Below, in pieces: positions 45,210 to 53,445 of a stretch of 64,000 nucleotides of DNA; the stretch's first letter is position 1, and each line of letters begins with the position of its first letter. The position numbers were made by a program, and so were the translations under genes. The notes beneath the pieces were generated by a model. The model did not search any database, was not told the origin of the DNA, and worked only from the letters and a program-made list of their open reading frames with translations. The DNA is from Maricaulis sp965228215 (lineage in GTDB: Bacteria; Pseudomonadota; Alphaproteobacteria; Caulobacterales; Maricaulaceae), in contig OZ245800.1 in the NCBI GenBank assembly GCA_965228215.1, positions 2,356,001-2,420,000 of the forward strand. The letters run 5' to 3'.

Positions 45210-46838
45210 CTATTCGGCTGCTTCGGTCTCCAGCGTCTTGACCGCTTCTGCCCGGCGTGGCGCCGCTGCGCGCACGTAGGGCTGAACATGGTCCTCGAAC
45301 TTCTTGAAGTTCTCGATGAACATCTCGACTAGCTTGTTGGCCTGGCGGTCGAACGCATCCTTGTCCGACCAGGTCGAGCGCGGGTCGAGAATACCGTTGT
45401 CGACACCGTCCACTGACACCGGAACCATGAAGCCGAAATTGCGGTCCTCGCGGTAGGAGGCGGATTTCAGCGAACCGTCGAGCGCGGCGTTGAGCAGGGT
45501 GCGCGTTGCCTTGATCGGCATGCGGTGGCCCGTGCCATAGGCGCCGCTCGTCCAGCCGGTATTGACCAGCCAGCAATCAACCTGGTGTTCGGCGATCAGC
45601 TCGCGCAGCAGTGCACCGTATTCAGCCGGGTGACGCGGCATGAAGGGAGCCCCGAAACAGGCCGAGAAGGTCGCGGTCGGTTCGGTCACGCCTTTTTCCG
45701 TACCCGCTACCTTGGCGGTGTAGCCGGACAGGAAGTGATACATGGCCTGAGCCGGCGTGAGCTTGGCGATCGGCGGCATGATGCCGAATGCGTCACACGT
45801 CAGCATGACGAGGTTCTTGGGCTGGCCGCAGACTCCGGTCTCGGAGGCATTCGGGATGGCCGAGAGCGGGTAGGCACCGCGGCTGTTTTCTGCCAGCGAC
45901 GGATCGTCGAGATCGAGGACGCGGGTTTCCGGGTCCATTACGACGTTTTCCAGCACCGTGCCCCACATCTTCGTGGTCGCGTGGATTTCCGGCTCTGCTT
46001 CGGCAGACAGCCGGATCATCTTGGCGTAACAACCGCCCTCGAAATTGAACAAGCCATTGGGCGACCAGCCGTGCTCGTCATCGCCAACAAGGGTGCGCTT
46101 GGCGTCGGCGGACAGGGTAGTCTTGCCGGTGCCGGACAGGCCGAAGAAGATTGCGGCATCATCATCCTCTCCGACATTCACCGAGCAATGCATCGGCATG
46201 ATCTTCTTGGCGGGCAGGAGGTAGTTCAGGATCGTGAAGACCGACTTCTTCGTCTCGCCGGCATAGGACGTGCCGCCGATCAGGACGAGCTTGCGGGCGA
46301 AGTCGACGCCGATCACGGTTTCCGAACGGCAGCCATGGCGTTCCGGGTCGGCCTTGAAGCTCGGCAGGTTCACGATCGTGAACTCGGCATCGAACCCGTC
46401 ATAGTCAGCGGCTTCCGGAATGCGCAGGAGGTGGCGGATGAAGAGGGAGTGCCAGGCCAGTTCATTGACCACCCGAACCGGGAGACGATGCTCCGGGTCG
46501 GCGCCGCCGAATAATTGCTGGACGAAGAGTTCCTTGCCTTCCATGTGCGCACGGAAATCATTCCACAGCGTGGTGAAATGCTCCGGTGTGATGGAGGCAT
46601 TGCTGTCCCACCAGACCTGGTCCTCGGTCTCGCTGTCGCGAACCGTGAACTTGTCCTTGGCCGAGCGGCCGGTATGGGCGCCGGTCTTGACGACGAGCGC
46701 GCCGCCTTCAGCGACTTCGCCTTCGCGGCGCCGTAGGATCTCGTCGTAGAGGCGAGCCTCATTCCAGTTCAGATTGATCGTGCCGGCCTTGATACCAAGG
46801 GCCTCAAGACCGCCGTCCTGGTGCGCGGATGTGGACAT
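45210..46838 (-). CDS. pckA: Phosphoenolpyruvate carboxykinase (ATP)
   Basis: 542 residues. It converts oxaloacetate and ATP to phosphoenolpyruvate, CO2 and ADP, the entry step of gluconeogenesis. The P-loop is FFGLSGTGKTTLS, the adjacent kinase-2 region is LVGDDEHGW, and the Arg/Lys-rich FMPRHPAEYGALL and GYTAKVAGTEKGV segments are family motifs. The start at 46838 (MSTSAHQ) is preceded by TAGGTAG; a longer frame to 46877 is not supported. No regulatory gene is adjacent. Confidence 0.96.
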   Translation of the reverse strand: MSTSAHQDGGLEALGIKAGTINLNWNEARLYDEILRRREGEVAEGGALVVKTGAHTGRSAKDKFTVRDSETEDQVWWDSNASITPEHFTTLWNDFRAHMEGKELFVQQLFGGADPEHRLPVRVVNELAWHSLFIRHLLRIPEAADYDGFDAEFTIVNLPSFKADPERHGCRSETVIGVDFARKLVLIGGTSYAGETKKSVFTILNYLLPAKKIMPMHCSVNVGEDDDAAIFFGLSGTGKTTLSADAKRTLVGDDEHGWSPNGLFNFEGGCYAKMIRLSAEAEPEIHATTKMWGTVLENVVMDPETRVLDLDDPSLAENSRGAYPLSAIPNASETGVCGQPKNLVMLTCDAFGIMPPIAKLTPAQAMYHFLSGYTAKVAGTEKGVTEPTATFSACFGAPFMPRHPAEYGALLRELIAEHQVDCWLVNTGWTSGAYGTGHRMPIKATRTLLNAALDGSLKSASYREDRNFGFMVPVSVDGVDNGILDPRSTWSDKDAFDRQANKLVEMFIENFKKFEDHVQPYVRAAAPRRAEAVKTLETEAAE

Positions 46839-47370
46839 TCTACCTAACCCCCAACGCGCCGGAACCTTCCTGCTCAAGGTCCGGCCGATTGTTCCTGGTC
46901 CGTCAGCGGCGACCCTGCAAAACCGAGGCCGTGCGACGGTTCCGATCGACCGGACAACTGGGTTGCAGCCAGCCGGCGACGGAGTTTGAACGCGGCGCGT
47001 ACCAGATCAGTAAGTTTCAGAAAAGCCCCAAAGTCACGGTCGAAATTCTTTGTGATAGAGCCACAATTCGATGTTATCGCAAACATGTCGAAGTGACTCG
47101 GATTGGGTTGAAAAAACTTGCGTTTAAACCTCGCGCCAGAGGGTTGTTCCGGGCATGTTACGAGCAAACATTTGCGTAAATTTGCAGAACTCGGTCACCA
47201 ATCTGAACTTTCGATGCTGCGATTGCGAATTTTCGCCGAAATGGAGATGCCGAGCGGTTTGGATTCGCGAATCCGGGGAATCTTCTGAACCCACACGGAC
47301 ACCGATCGCATGAGTTGACCGCGGGCGGGGCAGGCGGAAGGATGTCGAGGGGACAATACGAGGCAAATCC
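46839..47370. other. Intergenic region with possible operator
   Basis: 532 bases between the divergent pckA and DUF2891 genes, AT-richer than its surroundings. No gene seems real here. An inverted repeat TTCGATGTT...AACATGTCGAA (47067-47092) interrupted by a 2-base bulge could be an operator. The region probably holds both promoters. Confidence 0.45.
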
Positions 47371-48573
47371 ATGTTGAACGTGATGCGGACAGGTCTGGCC
47401 GCCGGCCTGGGCCTGATGATGTCTTGCAGTGGTACAGCCTGGAGCGCCGGATACACCGCCGGCCCGGATACGTCGGACCACGCCGCGGAGACGGCCGAGG
47501 CGCCGCGCTCACTGGAAGATCGTTTCATGCAATTGGCGCTCGATTGCGTGCAGCGGGAATATCCCAACAAGATTTCGCACGTGCTGACCGGCGATGATGA
47601 CGTCTTACCGCCGCGTTTGCTGCACCCGTCCTTCTATGGCTGTTACGACTGGCATTCGGCTGTGCACGGGCACTGGTTGCTGGTTCGCATGTTGCGCACC
47701 CAGCCCGATACGGAGCTTGCGGCCGAGGCCACGCGCATGCTCGACGAGAATCTGACGCCGGAGAATATTCTCGGCGAATTGGCCTATTTTCAGCGCGAGG
47801 GCCGGGATTCCTACGAACGGCCCTACGGCCTGGCCTGGCTGCTCCAGCTGGCGATGGAATTACGCGAATGGGATGACCCGCGCGCGGATCGCTGGGGCGC
47901 GGCTCTGGAGCCGCTGGAAGCAGAGATCGCCGACCGCATTCGCAACTGGCTGCCCCGGCTGGCCTATCCGGTTCGCATCGGTACCCACAACCAGACCGCC
48001 TTCGGTTTTGCTCTGGCCCTCGACTGGGCTCGCACAGCCGGTGACGCGGATCTGGAACACCGTTTGATGGCAAGTGCGACCGGTTTCCACGGCGAGGACC
48101 GCAACTGCCCGCTCGGTTTCGAACCGTCCGGCGAGGATTTTCTGTCGCCCTGCCTGATGGAGGCCGACCTCATGCGGCGTGTCCTGCCGCCCGAAACCTA
48201 TTCGAACTGGTTGACGGATTTCCTTCCGGGCATTCCCGAAGATGGCTCTGCCGACTGGCTCACGCCCGGCGTGGTGCTGGACCCGACCGACGGCAAGCTG
48301 GTCCATCTCGATGGTGTGAACCTGTCGCGTGCCTGGAATCTGGAAGCCATCGCTTCGGCATTGCCGGAATGCGATCAGCGGCGGGCGGCCCTGCTTGCTG
48401 CTGCAGATGTACACCGCGAGGTCGGTACCGCCTCGGTCTCAGGTGAGGATTATGCAGGCGGTCACTGGCTGGCCAGTTTCGCGACCTATCTGGTGACCGA
48501 ACGCGGGCTGGACGTGCCGGCCTGGCGTCCGGTGCCGCAACTCGTCGAAAGCCATGATACCGGAGCCGAATAG
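47371..48573 (+). CDS. DUF2891 family secreted protein
   Basis: 400 residues. The signal peptide is about 1-26. The mature protein is a helical-repeat (alpha/alpha toroid-like) protein of the DUF2891 family, with the signature HPSFYGCYDWHSAVHGHWLL at about 85-104 and further conserved His and Trp residues (GTHNQTAFGFALALDW, SGEDYAGGHWLASFA). The fold resembles glycoside hydrolases and epimerases, but no activity is known. GAGG precedes the ATG. Confidence 0.88.
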   Translation: MLNVMRTGLAAGLGLMMSCSGTAWSAGYTAGPDTSDHAAETAEAPRSLEDRFMQLALDCVQREYPNKISHVLTGDDDVLPPRLLHPSFYGCYDWHSAVHGHWLLVRMLRTQPDTELAAEATRMLDENLTPENILGELAYFQREGRDSYERPYGLAWLLQLAMELREWDDPRADRWGAALEPLEAEIADRIRNWLPRLAYPVRIGTHNQTAFGFALALDWARTAGDADLEHRLMASATGFHGEDRNCPLGFEPSGEDFLSPCLMEADLMRRVLPPETYSNWLTDFLPGIPEDGSADWLTPGVVLDPTDGKLVHLDGVNLSRAWNLEAIASALPECDQRRAALLAAADVHREVGTASVSGEDYAGGHWLASFATYLVTERGLDVPAWRPVPQLVESHDTGAE

Positions 48574-48593
48574 GCGCGTTTCATGCGGATGAC

Positions 48594-49361
48594 CTAGTTC
48601 CGGACCGGTGTGGCCAGGGTGTCGTGATGGCCCGAGATCAGGCTGCGCAGATAGAAGCCGATCTCGCCGCGCGCCTCGAAACCCGCATCGATCGCGGCCT
48701 GTTCCATGGCTTCGGGCTCCATGTCCGAACCCGCGGCAAAACTCTGCAGACTTTCATGTGTGCCGATGGTGAAGGCGTCCACGTCCGAACCGATCGAGGA
48801 CACGAAGATCCAGTTCGTGGTCTGGCCGGTTGCGCCCAGATAGACATTTTCCATTTCCCGCTGCTCGATCAGCGCGCCGAGACGGCCGGGCAGGGCGTGG
48901 AACATCTCGATATGATAGAGGCCCGCCGTGTCGAAACCCTCACCCAGAACGTCCGGTGACGGGCCCCAGGCGAAGACTTCCTCCTGGAAGGCTGTGCGCG
49001 CATTGATGGCGCCAAGCTGTTCGCCATGGGCCTCGCCGGCCTCTGCGGCGGCTTCCATACGCTCCTCGGAGAAGAATGCCGGATATCCGCCGACCGGCTC
49101 GACCAGCATGAGATCCCAGTGATCCCCTTGGCTGTGACGCAGGATCCAGGGCGTGCGCCGTTGTGCGGCTTCGTAGTATCCGCTGGCTGCGAGCGCCCTG
49201 TAGCCGTCGATCATGGCCGACAATTCGCCGGGTGCGGCCCGAACGGTCGTGACCATGTAGAGCGTGTCGCGCGCCGGTTCCTGGGCGACGGCTGCCGGGC
49301 TACCGGTCAACACACCGGTGGCCAGGACGATGGCAGTAAAGATTGCAGACAGCGTTCTCAT
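48594..49361 (-). CDS. Secreted protein, function unknown
   Basis: 255 residues with a signal peptide (about 1-26, ending AVA). The mature part has two similar halves, each starting with strand-like segments (TLYMVTTVRAAPGELSAM and LYHIEMFHALPGRLGALI), reminiscent of dimeric alpha-beta barrel proteins. No cofactor motif is seen, and I do not recognise a characterised family. GGAAGCG precedes the ATG. Confidence 0.68.
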   Translation of the reverse strand: MRTLSAIFTAIVLATGVLTGSPAAVAQEPARDTLYMVTTVRAAPGELSAMIDGYRALAASGYYEAAQRRTPWILRHSQGDHWDLMLVEPVGGYPAFFSEERMEAAAEAGEAHGEQLGAINARTAFQEEVFAWGPSPDVLGEGFDTAGLYHIEMFHALPGRLGALIEQREMENVYLGATGQTTNWIFVSSIGSDVDAFTIGTHESLQSFAAGSDMEPEAMEQAAIDAGFEARGEIGFYLRSLISGHHDTLATPVRN

Positions 49362-49440
49362 TTCGCTTCCTCCCCGAGCTGGCGCTCACAATGCCAAGCT
49401 CGCGAGGGCACCGCAATCAAGTCGCAGCGCGAGAAGGCGG

Positions 49441-50352
49441 CTAGCCCTCGGGCAGGGGAATGTGCTCGGTCTCGCCGGGCGGCAGGATGAAGCGACCGGT
49501 ATCGGGGAAGCCCTGAGCCGCCGCATGCGACCAGTCTGACTTGGCGGCTTCAAGACGTTCCGGTGAACTGGCCACGAAATTCCAGAACAGTTTGCGCTGC
49601 CCGATCGGGGCCCCGCCGCACAGCATGAAACAGCTATCCGTCTCCGCTCGCAGGTCTGGCGAGGCGCCGGGGGCGATCACGGCCATCATGCCGGCGTCAA
49701 GCGGTTCGCCGTCGAGCATCATGCTGCCGGAAACCAGGTAGACCGCTCTTTCCTCGTGCGCGATGTCCATGATCGTCGACGTTTCGGCCGGCGCCTCGCC
49801 ATGCAGGTAGAAAATCGGCGAGAACACTTCCACGGGCGCCGTGTACCCCCAGGCATTCCCGAGGATCAGGCGGAATTGCATGCCGTCGCGGCCGAAGTCC
49901 GGAAGCGTATCCGCAGGATGGTGGTGAAAGGCGGGAGCGCTGTCCTCATCGGCCTCTGGCAGGGCGACCCAGGTCTGGATTCCGTGCATGTCATGCCCGT
50001 CCTCCCGTTCCGGTGAGGGCGTGCGCTCGGAATGCACGACGCCGCGCCCGGCGGTCATCCAGTTCACATCACCGGGGCGGATGACCTGGTCGACACCCAG
50101 GCTGTCCTTGTGGTGCAGGGCTCCGTCGAAGAGATAGGTCACCGTGGCCAGGCCGATATGCGGGTGGGGTCGTACATCGATCCCCTTGCCCGGGGCGAAA
50201 CGGGCCGGCCCCATCTGGTCGAAGAAGATGAAGGGCCCCACAGTCCGCCGGGACGCGTGCGGCAAGACGCGGCGAACTTCGAACCCGCCGAGATCGCGTG
50301 TGCGCCCGGCAATCCTGTTGGTGATCGCGGTGCTGGTCTGGGTCTCGGTCAT
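49441..50352 (-). CDS. Pirin family protein
   Basis: 303 residues with two cupin domains. The metal-binding motif of the N-terminal cupin is DVRPHPHIGLATVTYLFDG and GDVNWMTAGRGVVHSER; the C-terminal cupin is less conserved. Bacterial pirins include quercetinase-active enzymes and regulators of central metabolism; the substrate here is unknown. The start at 50352 (MTETQ) has GGAGA upstream. It is divergent from the M28 peptidase gene. Confidence 0.94.
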   Translation of the reverse strand: MTETQTSTAITNRIAGRTRDLGGFEVRRVLPHASRRTVGPFIFFDQMGPARFAPGKGIDVRPHPHIGLATVTYLFDGALHHKDSLGVDQVIRPGDVNWMTAGRGVVHSERTPSPEREDGHDMHGIQTWVALPEADEDSAPAFHHHPADTLPDFGRDGMQFRLILGNAWGYTAPVEVFSPIFYLHGEAPAETSTIMDIAHEERAVYLVSGSMMLDGEPLDAGMMAVIAPGASPDLRAETDSCFMLCGGAPIGQRKLFWNFVASSPERLEAAKSDWSHAAAQGFPDTGRFILPPGETEHIPLPEG

Positions 50353-50517
50353 GCGTGTCTCCGGCTGGTGAGGGGCGAAGTCTGCCTTGCGATCTATATA
50401 GTGCATTTCACGGTGATCGCCGCCCGGTTCGGCGATCGTGATTACGTAGACGTCAGCTGCCGCTTGCGCTCAGGCGAGTTCAGGCCATATTGGCGCCAGA
50501 CATGAGTGGAGGACAGC

Positions 50518-51942
50518 ATGAGAGCTTGGCTCGCCATCGGCGCAAGCCTGCTCCTGGGTGCAAACGCATTCGGACAGGACCGTTACGAAATTCCGGCCGA
50601 ACAGGCCGCAACGGCGCAGATGCTCCAGGAGCAGGCGCTCGAGAGTGATCTCGCCTGGGACATCGTTGAATCGCTGACGACGGAAATCGGTCCGCGTCTC
50701 GGGGGTTCCGAGGCCGAGGCCCGGGCTCGTGACTGGGGTGTGGAACTGGGCGAGGAGCTGGGCTTCGATCGCGTCAGTATCGAAGAATTCGCCATGCCCT
50801 TCTGGGATCGCGGCGAAATGGAGATCACCATGACCGCGCCCTATGAGCAGCCGCTCTACGGCACGGCTCTGGGTGGTTCCGGCCGGTCTCCGCGCCTGCG
50901 AGCGATCAATTCCGAGATCGTCTATTTCCGGACGCTCGACGATCTGCGCATGGCCGAGGATGATTCCCTGGACGGCAAGATCGCCTTCATCGACGGCGAG
51001 ATCATGGTCGCCAGCCAGACCGGTGCAGGCTACGGCCCGGCCAACCAGCGCCGCCGTATCGGCTGGCAGCATGCCGAACGCGCAGGAGCCTCGGCCCTGG
51101 TCGTGCGTTCCGTCGGGTCCGACAGCCGCCGTTTCCCGCATACCGGCATGATGAGCTCGCTCAATGGCACGTGGGCGGAAATCCCGGTCATCGCCGTGTC
51201 CAATCCGGATGCCGACCATATCCGTCGCCTGCATGACCTGGGCGAGACCATCGAATTCCGCATCCGCTCTGGCGCCGGCTGGCGTGGTGACATGATCAGC
51301 GGCAATGTCGTGCTGGACATTGTCGGCCGCGAGCGTCCCGACGAGATCGTCCTCATCGGCGGACACCTGGACAGCTGGGATCTGGGTACGGGTGCCGTCG
51401 ATGACGGTGCCGGCGTGGCCATCACGACTGCTGCCGCCGCCCTGATCGCGCAATTGCCGCAACGCCCGCGCCGCACGATCCGCGTCGTGATGTTCGGTGC
51501 GGAGGAGGTCGGTCTTCTGGGCGCGATCGCCTATGCCCAGCAGCATGCCGGCGAGGTCAATAATCACGTCCTGGCGTCGGAATCCGATTTCGGTGCCCGC
51601 ACCATCTGGCAGTTCGTGTCCAATGTGGACGAGGACGCCAATCCGGCCATCGATGCCATTGGCCGCATGATCGCCCCGCTGGGGATTGTCCGCGGTGGCA
51701 GCAATGTGCCCGGCGGAGGTCCCGACATTATCCCGTTGGCCCAGGCGGGTGTTCCGACCGTACGTCTCAGCCAGAACGGTGCCGACTATTTCGACCTGCA
51801 CCACACGCCGGACGACACGCTGGACAAGATCGAGCCGGACGAGCTCGCCCAGAATGTCGCTGCCTGGGTGACGCTGGTCTATCTCGCCGCCGAGCTGGAT
51901 GTGGAATTCCGCACCTCGCCGGAAACGATGGCGAGCGAGTAA
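50518..51942 (+). CDS. M28 family zinc peptidase (PGCP-like), secreted
   Basis: 474 residues with a signal peptide (about 1-18). A PA-like insertion precedes the M28 catalytic domain. Zinc and catalytic motifs are GGHLDSWDLGTGAVDDGAG (His, Asp), FGAEEVGLLGA (Glu-Glu), ESDFGA and the final HHTPDDTLDKI (His). The order is that of plasma glutamate carboxypeptidase-like aminopeptidases and dipeptidases. GGAGG precedes the ATG; it ends before a strong terminator. Confidence 0.92.
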   Translation: MRAWLAIGASLLLGANAFGQDRYEIPAEQAATAQMLQEQALESDLAWDIVESLTTEIGPRLGGSEAEARARDWGVELGEELGFDRVSIEEFAMPFWDRGEMEITMTAPYEQPLYGTALGGSGRSPRLRAINSEIVYFRTLDDLRMAEDDSLDGKIAFIDGEIMVASQTGAGYGPANQRRRIGWQHAERAGASALVVRSVGSDSRRFPHTGMMSSLNGTWAEIPVIAVSNPDADHIRRLHDLGETIEFRIRSGAGWRGDMISGNVVLDIVGRERPDEIVLIGGHLDSWDLGTGAVDDGAGVAITTAAAALIAQLPQRPRRTIRVVMFGAEEVGLLGAIAYAQQHAGEVNNHVLASESDFGARTIWQFVSNVDEDANPAIDAIGRMIAPLGIVRGGSNVPGGGPDIIPLAQAGVPTVRLSQNGADYFDLHHTPDDTLDKIEPDELAQNVAAWVTLVYLAAELDVEFRTSPETMASE

Positions 51943-51964
51943 ACCCGTCAAAAGACACAGGAAG

Positions 51965-51995
51965 AAGCCCCCGGTGATCGCCGGGGGCTTTTTTT
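51965..51995 (+). terminator. Intrinsic terminator after M28 peptidase
   Basis: AAGCCCCCGG (51965-51974) pairs perfectly with CCGGGGGCTT (51981-51990), followed by TTTTT. Confidence 0.93.
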
Positions 51996-52205
51996 GTGCG
52001 CACTCGGTATCTGGAGATGAACGCAGCTTGAAACCGGCTGCCCCAGCTTTGCCGCATACCGGGCGGAAATTCCTCAATTAACCGCTAAAGCGCCGCAAGT
52101 CGGTGCGTTTTCCTCCCCAGTCCGAGCCGAGACTGTCCTTGCCTTGGGGAAGGCGAGGGACAGATCGAAGCGCTCGGATGAGCGCGTTGAGACTGGGGGT
52201 TGGCC

Positions 52206-53423
52206 ATGAAAGTTTCCATCGTCGCAGGCACGCGGCCCGAGGTCGTCAAACTGGCGCCCGTTCGCAATGCCTTCCTGAATTTCGACCATATCCGTCCCGA
52301 ATGGGTCGCCACCGGCCAGCACGGTGCGCTCGCCGAACAGGCGCAGCACGTCTTCGGCATCAGCCCGGACCGCCGTCTGGAGCTGGACTGGGACGGCAAG
52401 CAGCTGAGCAGCCTGACCAGCACGCTGGTCCTGGAACTCGGTGAGTATTTCGCCGATGCCCGCCCGGATTTCATCCTGGTGCAAGGTGACACGGCGTCCG
52501 CCTTCGCCGGCGCCATGTCCGGCTTCCTCAACGGTATTCCCGTGGGTCATGTCGAAGCCGGTCTGCGGTCCGGCGACATGCGCCACCCCTTCCCGGAAGA
52601 GGGTTTCCGCAAGCTGATCGCCCCGCTGGCCGACCTGCATTTCTCGCCGACGCGCATGTCGGCCCGCAATCTGACCCGTGAGGGCATTTCCCTCGACAAG
52701 ATCCGGGTCACCGGCAACACGGTCATCGATGCAGTGAAAATGGTCGGCTCGATGGAGATCGATCCGTCCGCCCTGCAGAATATCGATCCGAAGAAACGTA
52801 TCGTCCTGGTGACACTGCATCGCCGCGAGAACTGGGATGCCGGCGTGTCCGGTGTTTGCGCAGCCATCAAGGCGCTGCGCAACCAGTATCGCGACCTGCA
52901 TTTCATCCTGCCGATGCATCTCAATCCGCGTGTTCGCGGTCCGATCGAGCGCCTCCTGGGTGACGAGCCGAATATCGACCTCATCGAACCGCTGTCCTAC
53001 CCGGCCTTCATCGCCATCCTGAAACGCGCCCATCTCGTCATGTCCGACAGTGGTGGCGTGCAGGAAGAGGCGCCGAGCTTCGGCGTCCCGGTCCTGGTCC
53101 TGCGGGATACGACCGAACGCGGCGAGGCCATCCGCGCAGGCACGGCCAAACTGGTCGGCACACGCGCCGAACGCATCCTGATGGAGGCTCGACAGCTGCT
53201 GGATAATGCGCGCGCCTATCGCCGCATGTCCAAGGCGAACAATCCGTTCGGTGACGGCCGCGCATCGCTGCGCATCGCCCACGCCGTGCAGATGTTCCTC
53301 GGCGACACCAACAAGCCTGACCTGAAACCGGTCAATGAAGGCCTGCGCTCGCTGCGCCGTGCCGCAGCGGCGGGTATCGCCGACACGATCGACACGGCCC
53401 GCCGGGTCGCACAGCGGGCCTGA
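52206..53423 (+). CDS. UDP-GlcNAc 2-epimerase (WecB/NfrC-like)
   Basis: 405 residues, a non-hydrolysing UDP-N-acetylglucosamine 2-epimerase that makes UDP-ManNAc. Typical motifs are IVAGTRPEVVKLAPV at the N-terminus, VGHVEAGLRSGDMRHPFPEE, VLVTLHRRENWD and MSDSGGVQEEAPSFGVPVLVLRDTTER. In E. coli, the NfrC paralogue supplies the nfrAB pathway, and here it is directly upstream of nfrB-like and nfrA-like genes. The ATG at 52206 follows GGGGGT. The gap to the next gene is only 22 bases. Confidence 0.93.
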   Translation: MKVSIVAGTRPEVVKLAPVRNAFLNFDHIRPEWVATGQHGALAEQAQHVFGISPDRRLELDWDGKQLSSLTSTLVLELGEYFADARPDFILVQGDTASAFAGAMSGFLNGIPVGHVEAGLRSGDMRHPFPEEGFRKLIAPLADLHFSPTRMSARNLTREGISLDKIRVTGNTVIDAVKMVGSMEIDPSALQNIDPKKRIVLVTLHRRENWDAGVSGVCAAIKALRNQYRDLHFILPMHLNPRVRGPIERLLGDEPNIDLIEPLSYPAFIAILKRAHLVMSDSGGVQEEAPSFGVPVLVLRDTTERGEAIRAGTAKLVGTRAERILMEARQLLDNARAYRRMSKANNPFGDGRASLRIAHAVQMFLGDTNKPDLKPVNEGLRSLRRAAAAGIADTIDTARRVAQRA

Positions 53424-53445
53424 CGGCGGAAGGCGGGAGCGCGAG

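Noticed and set aside
50470..52077. A 535-codon minus-strand frame over the M28 peptidase, and similar ones at 12671-13918, 52074-53567 and 53332-54798
   Set aside because: All lie opposite well-supported genes and have His/Arg/Gly-rich compositions typical of antisense frames in high-GC DNA.
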